Positions 4,195-5,204 of a stretch of DNA of 5,204 nt are shown here, piece after piece. Position 1 is the stretch's first letter; each line of letters opens with the position of its first letter. The notes beneath the pieces are model-generated. The model had not been told where the DNA came from. It worked only from the letters and a program-made list of their open reading frames with translations, and did no database searches. The translations under genes and the position numbers were made by a program. Location: positions 1 to 5,204 of the forward strand of contig DUZB01000239.1 of the NCBI GenBank assembly GCA_013349725.1, read 5' to 3'. This DNA is from Deltaproteobacteria bacterium (lineage in GTDB: Bacteria; Desulfobacterota; DSM-4660; Desulfatiglandales; Desulfatiglandaceae).

Positions 4195-5204
4195 ATGAAA
4201 AAAAGCAACCGCCCGCCTTTCTATGTACCGTTCCTGATTATTTGCTCTCTGGGCATATCCCCCGCCTTCGCGGAATTAGACGCAGACACCCCGACCCTGG
4301 GAACCGTGGTCGTCACGGCCACCGCGGAAGAAGCCCCCTTTGAAACGGGAGACGTGGAAACGGAAGAATCCACGGGCTTCGTTTCGGTCATTCAACGGGA
4401 GGATTTTGAAGGGAAGATGGAAAGCCTGGCAGATGTGCTTCAGAATGAGGCTGCCGTTCAGGTGAGGCAATCGGGCGGCCTTGGAAGCTTTTCCACCATT
4501 TCTATTCGAGGTTCTTCCAGTGATCAGGTCATGGTCTTCCTGGATGGCGTTCTGCTGAATGACGCTTCCGGCGGGGGTGTTGACTTGAGTTCCATCTCCC
4601 TGTCGGACGTGGAGTCCATTGAGATCTATCGCGGCGTTACCCCTATAAATTTCGATAAGGCCTCCATTGGGGGCGTTGTTAACATAAAGACGCTGCGCGC
4701 CAAAGAAGGGGTCAACGCAAGCGCCAGCGCAGGATACGGCTCCTTTGATACCAGAAAGGCCTCCGCCTTTGTCAACCAGAAATCGGGGAAATGGGATTAC
4801 CTTGTCTCCGCCGGGTATATGGCCAGCCATAATGATTTCAAAGTTCTCAATAACAACGGCACGGAATGGAATCCCAACGACGACAGATGGGAGACCCGAA
4901 ATAACGCACAGTTCGACCAGGGAAATATCCTGGGGAAATTCGGGTATGATTTCACTGACGATATGCGGCTGGCCCTGGTAAACCAGTGGTTTTCCAAGGA
5001 ACAGGGACTGCCCAGCTGGAACAACAGCCCCAAAACGGATGCCTCATTCAATACCCGGAGAAATATCACCACCTTGAGCTTCCTCGCAAACGACTTGGGT
5101 CCGCTGGGGCTGAACACGCGATCCAGCATTGACTATTCCCATAAGAATGAACTGTATGATGACAGCCACGGCCAGATAGGCCTTGGGAAACAGAAAACCA
5201 GGTA
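4195..5204 (+). CDS. TonB-dependent outer-membrane receptor, probable corrinoid transporter (BtuB-like), 3' truncated by window
   Basis: The reading frame stays open from the ATG at 4195 to the window edge (336 complete codons), so only the N-terminal part is visible; family members usually have about 600-700 residues. A signal peptide is clear: MKKSNR, a hydrophobic core FLIICSLGI, and probable cleavage after SPAFA (residue 26). A TonB-box-like TVVVTA lies at 37-42. The plug domain spans about 60-166, with SLADVLQNEAAVQVRQSGG (77-95), SIRG (103-106), VFLDGVLLND (114-123), VESIEIYRG (139-147) and GGVVNIKT (159-166). Aromatic-rich beta-barrel strands begin near 175. The Shine-Dalgarno GGAGAG is 11 bp upstream. 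Transport through the outer membrane would use TonB-ExbBD energy. The cobalamin substrate is inferred from the riboswitch and terminator directly upstream, so the symbol btuB is withheld. Confidence 0.9.
   Translation, partial: MKKSNRPPFYVPFLIICSLGISPAFAELDADTPTLGTVVVTATAEEAPFETGDVETEESTGFVSVIQREDFEGKMESLADVLQNEAAVQVRQSGGLGSFSTISIRGSSSDQVMVFLDGVLLNDASGGGVDLSSISLSDVESIEIYRGVTPINFDKASIGGVVNIKTLRAKEGVNASASAGYGSFDTRKASAFVNQKSGKWDYLVSAGYMASHNDFKVLNNNGTEWNPNDDRWETRNNAQFDQGNILGKFGYDFTDDMRLALVNQWFSKEQGLPSWNNSPKTDASFNTRRNITTLSFLANDLGPLGLNTRSSIDYSHKNELYDDSHGQIGLGKQKTR

Noticed and set aside
4005..4343. A 112-codon open frame on the plus strand
   Set aside because: It runs through the riboswitch terminator into another frame of the receptor gene, has no ribosome site and reads as random sequence.
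4276..4830. A 184-codon open frame on the minus strand
   Set aside because: It is antisense to the TonB receptor, which has a signal peptide and plug motifs; the antisense translation shows no recognisable domain.

Overview
The window looks like chromosomal DNA of a Gram-negative bacterium. It has an outer-membrane TonB-dependent receptor with a signal peptide, a complete phage-shock (Psp) locus, and a sigma-54 promoter. The combination of pspF divergent from pspABC and a cobalamin riboswitch in front of a TonB receptor would fit a deltaproteobacterial (Desulfobacterota-type) genome. That placement is inference from gene content and style, not from any database comparison.

Layout. Positions 1-177 hold no convincing gene, only weak promoter-like sequence. 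Positions 178-839 encode a two-gene type II toxin-antitoxin module in toxin-first order: a RelE/HigB (Gp49-like) toxin, then an XRE-type antitoxin, overlapping by 4 bp. Positions 910-1965 (minus strand) encode PspF, a sigma-54 activator that converges on the TA module. The 1966-2143 interval is a compact divergent control region. It carries a sigma-70-like promoter for pspF with a perfect TTGACA, a dyad overlapping that -35 box, and a near-consensus sigma-54 promoter for pspA. Positions 2144-3635 encode PspA, PspB and PspC. A 116-bp structured gap separates pspA from pspB, and pspB and pspC overlap by 4 bp.

The 559-bp stretch 3636-4194 has no gene but is full of regulatory sequence: an extragenic palindrome just after pspC, a sigma-70 promoter (TTGACT-N17-TACAAA), a cobalamin riboswitch aptamer (about 3815-3998), an 11-bp intrinsic terminator with a T7 tail (4072-4104), and a hairpin next to the Shine-Dalgarno of the next gene. 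From 4195 to the window edge runs the first 336 codons of a BtuB-like TonB-dependent receptor.

How they work together. PspF should activate pspA through sigma-54. PspA should restrain PspF until envelope stress sequesters it at the membrane through PspB/PspC. PspF keeps the tryptophan that in E. coli contacts PspA. Separately, the riboswitch should switch off corrinoid receptor synthesis when cobalamin is plentiful. The TA module is an independent accessory unit. I did not find an unknown multi-gene system. The most interesting leads are non-coding: sequence shared between the pspA and pspB upstream regions, a 15/16 match between the TA and pspF upstream regions, two mutually exclusive hairpins at the end of pspA, and possible two-layer control of the receptor gene.
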